Positions 40,371 to 49,846 of a DNA stretch of 64,000 bases are shown in pieces. Within the stretch, counting starts at the first letter, position 1. Each line of letters begins with the position of its first letter. The translations under genes and the position numbers were made by a program. The stretch is from NCBI GenBank assembly GCA_019828565.1, contig JAHDYR010000069.1, forward strand, positions 620,001-684,000. The letters are read 5' to 3'. The DNA is from Carpediemonas membranifera. Lineage: Eukaryota > Fornicata. Below the pieces are notes generated by a model. The model saw only the letters and a list, made by a program, of their open reading frames with translations. It was not told the origin of the DNA and ran no database searches.

Positions 40371-40561
40371 CGGCCAAACCTGGGGATTGGGCGGGGAAAT
40401 TGATCCGCTCAAATTTCCCCCTCCGAATTGGTCCACCTGGCCGGGCGTCGTCCGACCGCCGGGGCGCCCCGGTGGGGTCGTAGGACCCGCACAACCGGGG
40501 GGCGGGATCGCATGATGGGAGCGCCGGGCCGCGGACACCCGTGTCCGGAGCCGTACGGCAT
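40371..40561 (-). repeat. Element H 5' terminal (A1-like) segment with hairpins
   Basis: G+C-rich sequence between the H gag start and the B2 repeat of element F. It contains foldbacks such as CGGACACCCGTGTCCG (40531-40546) and GGGGAAATTGAT...AAATTTCCCC. By position it corresponds to the A1 repeats of F, I and J. Confidence 0.4.
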
Positions 40562-40681
40562 GTCTGAAGGCAGACAGTGATACACTTACCTGTCTGACCA
40601 CTCCATGGGGGGGTAAATGATTTATGTGTTCCGGGTCGTCCCCGGGGCTAGTGAGGCCTAGCTTGGCCATGATTAGACTAT

Positions 40682-40893
40682 GTCAGGGGCTCTGACTTCT
40701 TCTGCTTCTCCTTCCATCTCTCCTTCTGCCTGATTCGATCTCCTCCCGCCAAACGAATCGTCAATCAAATCGCCTATCAAATCTCATAAAGATTCACCTC
40801 GGATCTCCCGGATCTCGGAGGCTTGCCCAGGACGCCGCACTTGGCGTGTCTCCGCCCCGTCGCGGAATTGTCACGTCGCCGTTGGTCTCGGCA
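40682..40893 (-). repeat. Element F A2 repeat (partner A1 at 49071-49282)
   Basis: GTCAGGGGCTCTGACTTCTT to GTTGGTCTCGGCA, nearly identical to 49071-49282. In A2 it is followed by GTCTGAAGG (B1); in A1 it is followed by the B repeat of element I. Confidence 0.9.
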
Positions 40894-40944
40894 GTCTGAA
40901 GGCAGACAGTGATACACTTACCTGTCTGACCACTCCATGGGGCC
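40894..40944 (-). repeat. Element F B1 repeat (partner B2 at 40562-40611)
   Basis: GTCTGAAGGCAGACAGTGAT and onward to CACTCCATGGGG. It includes the short inverted repeat GTCTGAAGGCAGAC. Confidence 0.9.
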
Positions 40945-41131
40945 TGTCCCGGTCGTCCAACCACACTCTGCCCCCTTTCTCTGGGGTGCAGTTTATGTCA
41001 CCACAACTGCCGATGACCCATATGGTGGCGATGTGGAGCCCTAGCAAGTTACCTTGCTACTCATTATCTCCTATAACATAATCCTCGCGCGGATTCGCAT
41101 GTTTCTCTCTCATTTAGATCTGTTCAGCCTC

Positions 41132-41573
41132 TCACAGCTCACGAACAGAGGGATGCGTGAAGCAAACCCTTGATGTTACTCTATCTAACCGAATAGTGTC
41201 CTCAATATACCTCAATAGTGAGTTAGAATCCTTCCATGTTCCCTTTGCCATCACTACGACTACTGGGACGCCCGCCAAGATCATGTCCGCTGCTGCACCT
41301 CGACGAAGGCCGTGGAGCCTTGCGCCATGTCCGAACTGGCTTTTGAAGCTGTCCGCCAGCTCGGAGAATGCCACCGGGCGGTGACCGTGAGCGAGGTTGC
41401 CGTACTGGTCTGTCGTCCGCCAGATAGGCTCAAGTACATCAACGTCCCCTATGGCGGCCAGGTGGTCATGTAGCCAGGTCGCTGGCGACAGGGGGTCGCC
41501 CTGCGCGAGAGGAATCATCTTTCGGACGTTGGTCATGCCGGTCTTAGTCCGCCGGATGGTGATGACGATGCCG
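41132..41573 (-). pseudogene. Element F tyrosine recombinase, C-terminal half
   Basis: Reads HGLRRGAAADMILAG (HxxR box), VVVVMAKGTWKDSNSLLRYI with the Trp and the nucleophilic Tyr. In sequence it continues the recombinase part ending at 46155 when G and one GCCG copy are removed (ETPDG joined to IVITIRRTKTG). It ends with a stop at 41132. Confidence 0.8.
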
Positions 41574-41634
41574 TGTGCCGGGGCGAAGAGATTGGAACAT
41601 TTACATAAACTGCGGACGTGGATGCCTTATGACA
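41574..41634 (-). repeat. 3' LTR of element G (61 bp)
   Basis: Identical-looking to 46094-46154. Contains CATTTACATAAACTGCGG on the plus strand. Confidence 0.9.
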
Positions 41635-43371
41635 TCCTACCCCCCTTAAGCTTGAGCTTGTGGGACTTGAGGTAGTCACGTGCCGCAGTGACGTGGCGGA
41701 GCCCGTCAGCGGGTTCCCATGTGGGATCGTAGTCGCCCTCCCAGCAGACGAGGAGCTGCAGTGTGCCGTTGCGGCGACGGTGCTTCTCGATGCCTTGCAC
41801 GACGTACGTCTGCTCGTCGGAGGCGGCGAGGTTCTTCAGGCGGCTGAGCCCCGACTTGGTGTTGAAAGGAAGGACCTGGTCTACGTGAGCCATGAAGGGG
41901 GCGCTCTCGAAAAGGTCGACCAGCTGAAGGGTGTTGTTGTCCTTGATGGCGAGAATCTTGAACGGGCCGGCGAAGCCATGCAGCTTTGGGGTCTTCGTCC
42001 GGTTGAGCAGGACGAGGTCGCCTTCCTTGAAGCTAGTCGGCTGGCGGTCGGCGTTGGCCTTGGCGAGGCGCTTGTCTACAGTCTCGCGCTGCTTCTCGGC
42101 CGCCCTAGAGGTCAACTTGGAGAGGTGGGCTCGAAGTAAAGTGATGTAGGCTGAGGCTGAGGCAAGGGGCGAGTCATTGTCGCTCGGTCGGAGGATTCTA
42201 GCGACTGTGGAGCTGGGGTCGAGTTGGTCTCCATACAGCATGGCGTGGGGTGTGACCCCAGTGGCGCTGCAGGTGGTTGTGTTCAGCAGCAGCTGAACTA
42301 CCGGAAGGAGGTCGCTCCAACGGGAGAACTTGTCGAATTGGAGGATCAAACAGCGAAGATGCTTCATGACCTCCGCGTTACGACGCTCTACCAGCCCATT
42401 CGACTGAGGGTGGTAGGGGAGGGTGAATTGCTGGGTGATGTCCGCGCTTTCGAGCAGGGCCTTGACGACGTTGCCGGTGAACTCAGGCCCGTTGTCGGAC
42501 TTGATGAACAGGGGAGTCCCATGACGGGTAATCACCTGGCGCCAGAGGGCCTCTGACGCTGCATCAGCTGTGTTCTCGTCCGTCGCGGCCAACTCAGTGT
42601 AGCGAGTAAACATATCGACCATAACTGTGATGTATCTGGAGCCGACTGCGTCTGCCGGGATTGGACCAATAGTATCCACTGCGACAGTGTGGAACGGTTT
42701 GTACACTGCTGTTGTGCGGAGCTCTGCCTCGGCGAAGTTGCGTAGGCGAGCTTTCTGGCACTCGTCACATGAGGCGATGAACTCCTCGACATCTGTTGTG
42801 CAGCCTGTCCAGGTATAGCCGTCTGCTCTCAGGCGTTCGATGGTAGCCTTGGCGCCGTGGTGTCCTCTGTGGGCGATCTGTATCAGCTCCTTTCGGAGGG
42901 GTCTGCACACGGTTGAAGTAGGGATGACGACGAGGCCGTCCTTGCGGCGAAGACCGTCGCTGTCTACGGTCAGCTTGGAGACGGTAGAGTCGTCTGTCTG
43001 GTGTTTGATGAGTGTGTCATGGTAGCGGGAGTCAGTCGTGATGGCTGCGACAGTGGGCGAGGTCGAGTGACCGCAGCGGCTCAGCGCGTCTGCGACTGCG
43101 TTCTGTAGGCCGGGAACGTGCTCGACATCGAACTTGTAGTCTGCTAATGTCAGTCTCCACCGGTTGATCTTGTCGTTCTCGGATGACTTGGCGATCATGT
43201 AAATAAGATTACGGTGGTCGGTCCGTAGGAGGAACCTCTTCAGGCGTAGGAGGGGTGACAGGGTCGGGTGTGTAAGGCAAAAGACAATGGCAAATAGCTC
43301 CTGCTCACACGTGGCCCAGCGCGACTGGGTTGACGTGAATGTGTGAGAGAAGTAGGCGAGGACCTGTGTCT
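41627..43371 (-). pseudogene. Element G RNase H end, integrase and chromodomain
   Basis: In the frame upstream of 43198 the sequence reads TKDDKTQVLAYFSHTFTSTQ, FLLRTDHRNLIYM (RNase H). Then GLQNAVADALSRCG, the zinc region HRGHHG...SCDECQKAR, integrase core VAVDTIGPIPAD, IKSDNGPEF, HPQSNGLVERRNAEVMKHLR (D, D, E), and TTTCSATGVTPHAMLYG. The C-terminal chromodomain reads YVVQGIEKHRRRN, LLVCWEGDYDPTWEPADG. It is in a different frame from 43371-45266, one base off at GGVLA. Confidence 0.88.
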
Positions 43372-45266
43372 TATCGTCCTTTGTCTGCCAGTACGCCGCC
43401 TGCTCCGATGTTGCTAGCGTCTGTCTCGAGCGTCCAGTCGGCGTCGGCGTCCGGATGTGCGATAAAGAGATCGTCAGTGAACAGGGTCTTCAGGCCGTCG
43501 AAAGCGGCGTCGTGCTCCGCTGTCCATTCCCACAGACGGTCCTTTTGCAGAAGATCGTTGAGAGGTCTCATGTACTCGTGTCGTGTATGGGGAACGAATG
43601 ATGCGAGGTACTGGAACTGTCCGAGGACTACGCGAAGCTCGTGGACGTTGGTGGGTGCAGGTAGATCGCGTAGGGCTTGGGTCCTGGCTGGGTCGACGTG
43701 TACTCCGGCCTGGTCGACCGTAAAGCCGACAATCTTGGCGCTGGTGGTGCCGAAGACTCCCTTCTTGGCGCTGAACTGAACGCCTGCAGCGTCCGCGCGT
43801 GTGAGCAGGTCGCGGAGAATGCGTAGAAAGGAGTCATCGTCACGGGCGTAGATGAATATGTCGTCGATGTAGGGGTTGGCGCCCTTGTACAACAGTGGGG
43901 CGAGCATGCCTTCGATCTCCCGCTGGAAGTGAGAAGGCGCGTTGCAAAGGCCGAACGGCATCCTGAGGAATTCCTCGTAGACGCCCGGGGCGGTGAAGGC
44001 CGTCTTAGGCACGTCGTCTGGGTGCATGGCCACCTGCCAGTAGCCCGACGTCAGGTCTAGCGTCGCAAAGCGTGTGCAGCCCGACGCGAGGTTGAGGAGT
44101 TCTCGCATGTTGGGGATCGGGTGCCGGTCGGGTACTGTCCAAGAGTTGAGGCGGCCGTAGTCGATACAGAGACGGTAGGCGTCGCCCTTTGCGACCAGGA
44201 CGATGGGGCTTGCGTAAGGCCCCTCAGAGGGCTGTGTGATCTCGTCCTGGCGCAGGCGCTCGACGTATGGCAACAGCCACTCCAGCTTCTTCGGGTGTAG
44301 GTTGCGCGGGCGAAGACGGATCGGAGGGGCGTTGTCGTAAAGCGGGATGCGCATAGGGGCAAACGAGCACGGCTGTTTGCTTATGACGGGGTCGAATAGG
44401 TGATCGAACCGACGGAGGATCGAATGTAGCTCGTCGGTCTGGGCCTTGGTGGAGAGCTCGTGTATCTCACACGCGTCGGTGTGAAACTCGCTTGAGGAGA
44501 CGGCCTCGACGGGGGCGTCGAGGTACTTGTGGAGTGGGAGGCCATCGGTGGCGTCCTCCGGGCGTGAATCCGGAAGAAGTGGGATGTGGAGGCCACTCTC
44601 GGAGAGATAACCGAGCGCGCGAAGCACGTCGCATCCAATGAGCACACGTTCAGTGGCGCGCGTCATGATGTAGAGGATGAGATCGACGATGACGTTTCCA
44701 GATGTGCTGGGCAACGTGATCCGCGCTTGGACGTAGTGAGTGATGAGGATGGGCTCATTGGTAACGGACTGAACAGTAAATGGCTTTTCAAGCTCATGTG
44801 TGACGAGTTGGAGCGTCTTAACGGAGGTTGTGGAGATGATCGTGATTGCGGAGCCGCTATCGATCAATATCACCTGTTCTTGGTCATTCACAGCTCCCTT
44901 AACTGAGAATGCAGTTGAAGCGGCAACTTCTTCGATAAAGGCATCATCACAAGCATTGTGTGCGACTTCGACTTCGTGGACTCCTGGACGAGAGTTGATC
45001 AGCTTGGATCTGTCCCGGAGCACCATGTTCCCAGCGCGTCTCTCGTCGGGGGCGAGGCTGTGGCTGCTGGGATGACTGTTGCTGCTGCTTCTGAGCAGCT
45101 GGTGCCGGCTGTGGCTGAGCCGGTTTGTTGGCCGCTTGGGGCTGGCGTTGCGGCTGAGGTGCCGGTCTGGCGTCGCGGGCCGCGGCGGGGTGGCCTTTGG
45201 TAGCCTGGGGCTGTCCGGGCGTGCTGCCGCGGTGCGGGCAATCAGCCTTCCAGTGCATGCCTCCAC
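43371..45266 (-). CDS. Element G Pol: protease and reverse transcriptase
   Basis: Overlaps the gag ORF end in another frame. Retropepsin ILIDSGSAITII (DSG), LIGCDVLRALGYLSES; RT blocks YASPIVLVAKGDAYRLCIDY, FATLDLTSGYWQVAM, MPFGLCNAPSHFQ, PYIDDIFIYARD (YIDD) and the RNase H start WTLETDASNIGAGGVLA. A frameshift follows. The real N-terminus is probably near 45000, after the gag overlap, where MVLRDRSKLINSRPG starts. Pol would be made by a frameshift or fusion from gag. Confidence 0.85.
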   Translation of the reverse strand: MEACTGRLIARTAAARPDSPRLPKATPPRPATPDRHLSRNASPKRPTNRLSHSRHQLLRSSSNSHPSSHSLAPDERRAGNMVLRDRSKLINSRPGVHEVEVAHNACDDAFIEEVAASTAFSVKGAVNDQEQVILIDSGSAITIISTTSVKTLQLVTHELEKPFTVQSVTNEPILITHYVQARITLPSTSGNVIVDLILYIMTRATERVLIGCDVLRALGYLSESGLHIPLLPDSRPEDATDGLPLHKYLDAPVEAVSSSEFHTDACEIHELSTKAQTDELHSILRRFDHLFDPVISKQPCSFAPMRIPLYDNAPPIRLRPRNLHPKKLEWLLPYVERLRQDEITQPSEGPYASPIVLVAKGDAYRLCIDYGRLNSWTVPDRHPIPNMRELLNLASGCTRFATLDLTSGYWQVAMHPDDVPKTAFTAPGVYEEFLRMPFGLCNAPSHFQREIEGMLAPLLYKGANPYIDDIFIYARDDDSFLRILRDLLTRADAAGVQFSAKKGVFGTTSAKIVGFTVDQAGVHVDPARTQALRDLPAPTNVHELRVVLGQFQYLASFVPHTRHEYMRPLNDLLQKDRLWEWTAEHDAAFDGLKTLFTDDLFIAHPDADADWTLETDASNIGAGGVLADKGR

Positions 45267-46077
45267 AGGAGCACGCGTATGGAGGAGGGCGCCGGCGCTC
45301 GCGGCGGGATCTGGTGTTGGCGTTCTGGCTATGTTTCGGGCCAGTGCTGGAGCTCGTGATGGAGCTCGTGCTGGAGGATGTGATGGATATGTCTTGAATC
45401 ACGCTTCCGAGGACTTCACGGGCGTCAATGGCGTGCAGTATGAGCTCGCGCGTGTGCACAAATAAGCTATCGATGTCCCGGGCGCCAGAGAGGTCCCACT
45501 TTTGCTGAATACGGTTGGCAAGTGAGACCGGGCGAAGGGCGGCGATAAAAGCTTTGGCGATGATCTTATCGAGTCCGCGGGTGGGGCTGGCTTTTCTCGG
45601 GGTGTCCTGCTCACTCGGCGTGCTGTCTGGCTTCTGGGTGATGACCTTGCTGAGGGCGGCCTCGTCTTCATCCACCTCGGCGGGCTCGGGCTCTGGCTTG
45701 GCGCCGAGCTCGGCGTTGAGAAGGGCATGGGCGTGGGAGCGCAGCTCCTCGGTCTCAGCCATGAGACGAGATACGGCCTCGATCGTGGACTTGGTTCGGT
45801 CCTGCGTGAGGGCCCGGATTTCTTGGATGGTTTTCTCAAGGGTTCTCGGGAAAGAAAGAGCGGTGATTTCGGCGAGAAGTTCTGCGTCGTTGAGTGCTTC
45901 GACGTCGACGTTGCGGACAAATCGGACATGACTGACTTGATCCTCGGTGAGGCACTCGTAAGCCGTTATGACGGTTGTGGTAGGAGCATGCTTCTGCGCG
46001 AACGTGAGGGCGCGTTTGAACGCGCGAACGGACTCTCTAGAGAAGTCCGATAGTGATGGCGGAATCCAATTATTCAT
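44947..46077 (-). CDS. Element G Gag
   Basis: ATG at 46077 (MNNWIPPSLSDFSRESVRAF), immediately behind the LTR palindrome. ~240-residue helical capsid-like part, a Ser/Thr-rich linker (SITSSSTSSITSSSTG), a basic tract (RSRRERRRPPP), and a variant knuckle CSCGGMHWKADC (CxCx3Hx4C). Then a Gln/Ala/Pro-rich tail that overlaps the Pol frame. Confidence 0.8.
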   Translation of the reverse strand: MNNWIPPSLSDFSRESVRAFKRALTFAQKHAPTTTVITAYECLTEDQVSHVRFVRNVDVEALNDAELLAEITALSFPRTLEKTIQEIRALTQDRTKSTIEAVSRLMAETEELRSHAHALLNAELGAKPEPEPAEVDEDEAALSKVITQKPDSTPSEQDTPRKASPTRGLDKIIAKAFIAALRPVSLANRIQQKWDLSGARDIDSLFVHTRELILHAIDAREVLGSVIQDISITSSSTSSITSSSTGPKHSQNANTRSRRERRRPPPYACSCGGMHWKADCPHRGSTPGQPQATKGHPAAARDARPAPQPQRQPQAANKPAQPQPAPAAQKQQQQSSQQPQPRPRRETRWEHGAPGQIQADQLSSRSPRSRSRTQCL

Positions 46078-46093
46078 TTCGGAAAGTGATCAC

Positions 46094-46154
46094 TGTGCCG
46101 GGGCGAAGAGATTGGAACATTTACATAAACTGCGGACGTGGATGCCTTATGACA
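46094..46154 (-). repeat. 5' LTR of element G (61 bp)
   Basis: Starts (element strand) TGTCATAAGG and ends CCGGCACA, followed by GTGATCAC and the gag ATG 9 nt later. The 5' leader is therefore almost absent. Confidence 0.9.
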
Positions 46155-47815
46155 GCCGTCGGGGGTCTCGATGATGTCCCTGCGTGATAGGGCCAGGACC
46201 TCACCAGGGCGCGACACGGAGGCATAACACGTCAGCGCGAATGTCATTAGCTGCCGCCACTGGTGGCACATGAGGTCCTCGGGTGTCCGGGTGAGGACTG
46301 CATTGATCCACTTGAGCCTGACAGGTGCCGCGGGGCCGTGTGCTGCTGTCGTCGAGGCCGTAGCTGCTTCTGCTACGATTGGCCAGAAGTCCTCGGCGAG
46401 GGCGTAGGTGTCTGGAAGCACGCGGTGGGCAAACCTGACTATCACCCCGGCCTTGGCCATGATGCGGTCCTTTCCAGCGGTGTGGGCCTGTTCGTCAGCC
46501 CAGCGCTTGGCTGCCTCGACCGGGGGGAGTGTGGACGCGTAGGCCAGGAAGCCCGCAAGGGTCCTCGCGTAGTCTTGCCGTGTGGCCCGAGCGAGGCCAC
46601 CGAACATCGCATGCTCGCTTAGGCCTGTGACAAACGCGTCGGAAGGCACAGGGCGACTAGTCTGTGCTTTCCATTGGCGCCTGGCAGCTCTGACCCTGGC
46701 TGTGCTGGGATTGAGAAGTACATCTTCTCGGGCGCCAGCCTTTTTAAGGCGAGTATAGGAGCGGACCTGATGTCCGGCAAGACCAGAAACGTTACGGAGC
46801 GTAGTTGTCGAGGGTCTCGGTCTCCTAGAGGCTCTATGATACGGTAGAGCTTGGCTAGCACCTTTGGGACCATGGCCCAGGGGGGCGCAAGGAAGACTCT
46901 CCGACCGCACCAGTTCTGGTTCAGACCGTCTCCGGAGAACGGCACGGAGCGGCTGGTGTACGACGGGAGGAGCAGCTCCTTCGTGGGGTGACCAGTCAAG
47001 TCGACCTCGGCCGGCCCCCACGAGTCTAACATGCGGCGGAGCACGCCCGCCGGGGTTTGCCAGTCCGTCTTGGTGAACCTTGACAGCGAGTCGGCGGCTA
47101 TATTCAGGTGGCCTGCGGTGTGTCGAGCCCTCAAGCTGACGCCTCTCTCCGATAGGAGCGTGAAGAAGGACAGCGACTCGGAGACCACCTCTGGTGGCGC
47201 GCGAGTGGAGGCCTGCTTGTTGAGCCAACCAACTGCCGCCGTCGAGTCGGAGAACACCGTTATCTCCCCTGCCCTGCAGGTCTAAGCCCGAGGACTCGAG
47301 CAGACGGCGCACAGCGGTCACCGAGGCCAGGAACTCCTTGGCGGTGATATGCAAGTGTGCTAGTGAGGGTGGCACGGGAAGGGAAAGCTGTATATCGGGG
47401 GCACCCGGCTGCCGGATGACAGCTCCCATCCCCTCGTCCGACGCGTCTGATATAACGGTGACATCTATCGCCGGATGCATGCCCCACAGGGTCATAAGGC
47501 TGTCGAACGACCGATGAGGCACGTTCCTCATTCGTCTGGCCCACTCTTGCAGAGCTCGTTCTGCTTGGGGAGTGTTGGGGGCTGCGGAGACCTGAAGGGG
47601 TCGAAGCCATGCCCTGCCGTCCTGCCATGCGATAGACGCGAACGAGAGCTTGCCTAGGAGGGACTGCCACTCCCGCCCTGATGGTGGCACGAGTAGAGCT
47701 TCGTCCAGTTTCGCCGCGTACTTGGTGGCTTTCGCCTGCGTGATAGTGATGCGTCTCGCGGCCAGGTCGACCCTGAAGCCTAGGTACTCTATCACCCCTG
47801 CCAGGAGTCAGCATT
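46155..47815 (-). pseudogene. Element F RNase H and N-terminal tyrosine recombinase
   Basis: MIEYLGFRVDLAARRITITQ connects from RT. RNase H starts VTVISDASDEGMGAVIRQPG and HITAKEFLASVTAVRRLL. After a frameshift near 47285 it continues VFSDSTAAVGWLNKQAST and DSLSRFTKTDWQ. After another shift near 46640 the recombinase begins (FGGLARATRQDYARTLAGFL) and reaches the catalytic Arg box CYASVSRPGEVLALSRRD. The chain is cut by element G at 46155. DIRS-type elements use this recombinase, rather than an integrase, to insert DNA. Confidence 0.8.
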
Positions 47816-48300
47816 GACTTGGCCAGGTTGAGGATGAGGCCTAGCTGCTGCATGCACTTGACGATACCGGGGACTACACGCTTGAGGTGGCTCTGCGGTG
47901 CTAGGACGGCCCAGTCGTCCAGATATACAGCTACCTTCACCCCGAAGCGGTGGGATATGATGGACGCGGCGGATATCATGACGCGCTGAAACACATAAGG
48001 CGCTGCTGTCCAGCCGAAGGGAAGCACCTGGAACTGGTAGAACTGGCCGGCGTAGGCAAAGCCGAGAAGCGTTCTGTCCGATGGCTTCACGCCGAGTTGG
48101 TAGTAGCCTGAGCGTAGGTCTAGCTTCACTGCGCTGTCGTCCGGGGCTGCGATCTCCAAGAGGCGCTTGAGGCCGAAAAGGCGGAACACCCGCCGTTCCT
48201 TCGTGACGTCGTTCAACGTTCTGAGATCGTGTATCAGTCGCGGGGAGCCGTCGGACTTTGGAGTAGTGAATATGGGGAGACTAGACGAGGCCTGCGACTG
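47815..48300 (-). pseudogene. Element F reverse transcriptase core
   Basis: LPIFTTPKSDGSPRLIHDLR, VKLDLRSGYYQLGVKPSDRT, LPFGWTAAPYVFQRVM, VKVAVYLDDWAVLAP (YLDD box). It is in a different frame from the gag/RT start (48234-49106), with a one-base shift near 48290, and shifts again after SMLTPG near 47820. Confidence 0.8.
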
Positions 48301-49106
48301 CAGATGCGCACGACTTGGGACTTGACGAGCTCCTGCATGAGTGGTCGGAGGCACTCGGAGGCCGCGGGCGATAGGGGTCGGGGCTTGGGCTGACGTGGCG
48401 ACCCGGTGATCTCGATCGGGACGCCTGCCTCGATCCACGAGACCACGTCTGAGGGCGCTCCCGAGGCGGACCAGAGCTGATGACGGGCTATCGTGGGAAA
48501 TGTGAGGAGTCTCGGAGGAGGAGAGAGACGTTGAGGAGGGATGTGCGAGTGTGAGAGGTGGTGAGAGAGATCTTGAAGATGGCTTGTTACTGGCGGCTTC
48601 TTTTTCGGTCCGGGCTTGCCCGCCTTGAAGGCGGAGCGCTCTTGCTGAGCCTGGGCCAGACGGGGAAATTTTGCCAGCGTGTGAAGAATGCGCTGCTCGA
48701 GCTCCAGTTGGCGCGTGGCAACATCGGCGTGTTGGGCGTCTCTCGGCGGGGTGGCGATGAAAGCCTTTGAAGCGATGCTCACAGCTGCGGCTGCCTGGTA
48801 GCCGTAACGGTCCTTGATGTCGAGAGATCGGTGGCGTGCGTAGAGCTCGAGCAAGATGACGTCGATGTCGATCGGCTCCTCGTAGCGCATCATACGGTAT
48901 ATGCGCTCGATCCAATCAGCTTCCTCGCGCATTGAGGAGGACTGAGGCTTGGACCAGCCCTCGTTGCGGGTGTTCCTCTGCAGCTCCTGCACACGAGCGT
49001 TCATGAGGAGTAGTTCCTTGCGTAGGACCTTAAGTTCATCTTCTTCGACTGGTTGGACGTTCCCCTGCTCGTCAGGGGCTCTGACTTCTTCTGCTTCTCC
49101 TTCCAT
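48234..49106 (-). pseudogene. Element F gag-like ORF1 and RT N-terminus
   Basis: ATG at 49106 (MEGEAEEVRAPDEQGN), inside repeat A1. An acidic N-terminus, a coiled-coil-like segment (VLRKELLLMNARVQELQ), a helical part (VILLELYARHRSLDIKDRYG), a Pro/Ser/His-rich linker, and then the RT N-terminal extension SDVVSWIEAGVPIEITGS. Gag and RT thus appear fused in frame until a shift near 48290. Confidence 0.65.
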
Positions 49107-49282
49107 CTCTCCTTCTGCCTGATTCGATCTCCTCCCGCCAAACGAATCATCAATCAAATCGCCTATCAAATCTCATAAAGATTCACCTCGGATCTCCCGG
49201 ATCTCGGAGGCTTGCCCAGGACGCCGCATTTGGCGTGTCTCCGCCCCGTCGCGGAATTGTCACGTCGCCGTTGGTCTCGGCA
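49071..49282 (-). repeat. Element F A1 repeat
   Basis: Direct repeat of 40682-40893, including the gag start codon. Its outer edge (49282) abuts the B2 repeat of element I. Confidence 0.9.
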
Positions 49283-49353
49283 ACGACTGTTAGTCGACAA
49301 CAGTCGAAGTCTCCAATTGATCTAATCAAATTTATACTCCTGGATCAGGCTGA

Positions 49354-49580
49354 GCGTCTTGCTCGTCGTCAGCCATTTCCAGGGATGTGCCGAACAGGGG
49401 AGGTTTTCCCCCTTGGTTAAATTGGCTTAAACGTCCCAGGTCACCAGCCGAATATTTTCCACGAATCTAGAAGATTCTCCCGAATCTTTTGGGTTTGGGT
49501 CCAGGTGATCGGCACCCCACTCGGACCCTTGTGGACCGCGCCCCAAGGCGCACTGTGTCTACGTCTACGACGGTACGCCG
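49354..49580 (-). repeat. Element I A2 repeat (partner A1 at 53603-53829)
   Basis: ~227-bp direct repeat, GCGTCTTGCTCGTCGTCAGC to CGGTACGCCG. A2 is followed by ACTGTTAGTCGAC (B1 of I), A1 by ACCATTTGGTCGAC (B of J). Confidence 0.92.
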
Positions 49581-49616
49581 ACTGTTAGTCGACAACAGTC
49601 GAAGTCTCCAATTGAT
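49581..49616 (-). repeat. Element I B1 repeat (partner B2 at 49286-49321)
   Basis: ACTGTTAGTCGACAACAGTC then GAAGTCTCCAATTGAT. It contains the inverted repeat GACTGTTAGTCGACAACAGTC centred on GTCGAC. Confidence 0.92.
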
Positions 49617-49846
49617 GTATCCCGCCATCAAATAAATATAATTGAGACACCCCTTACCGAGTTCTATAGACCCTATATGGTCGTCCGCCCCTCCTCTTCT
49701 GACGTTAGTTTTTTCACCATGACCTTGACTTTGCAACTGGGCATAATGGTTCTTTGGTCTCTGTCTTCGCTTCTGTTCTTATTTTTAACACTCATTTGTA
49801 CACATTGTGCTCTTCTTATCTTCTATATCTTCTATCTACAGTTAGC

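Larger units (their letters stand above)
41574..46154 (-). mobile_element. Ty3/gypsy element G, complete with LTRs, 4,581 bp
   Basis: 61-bp LTRs at 41574-41634 and 46094-46154; on the element strand they run TGTCATAAGG...CCCGGCACA. The target duplication is GCCG (41570-41573, 46155-46158). The palindrome GTGATCAC (46086-46093) follows the 5' LTR; AAGGGGGGTAGGA precedes the 3' LTR. It is inserted in the recombinase gene of F. The coding region has one frameshift near 43371, so this is the best-preserved gypsy element here. Confidence 0.92.
40562..49282 (-). mobile_element. YR retrotransposon F (DIRS/PAT-like), decayed, with element G inside
   Basis: Order on the minus strand: A1 (49282-49071), gag, RT, RNase H, tyrosine recombinase, B1 (40944-40894), A2 (40893-40682), 70 bp, B2 (40611-40562). 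A1 and A2 are ~212-bp direct repeats; B1 and B2 are ~50-bp direct repeats. This split-direct-repeat layout is known from PAT/Ngaro-type YR retrotransposons. Without G it is 4.14 kb. Several frameshifts make it inactive. Confidence 0.8.
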
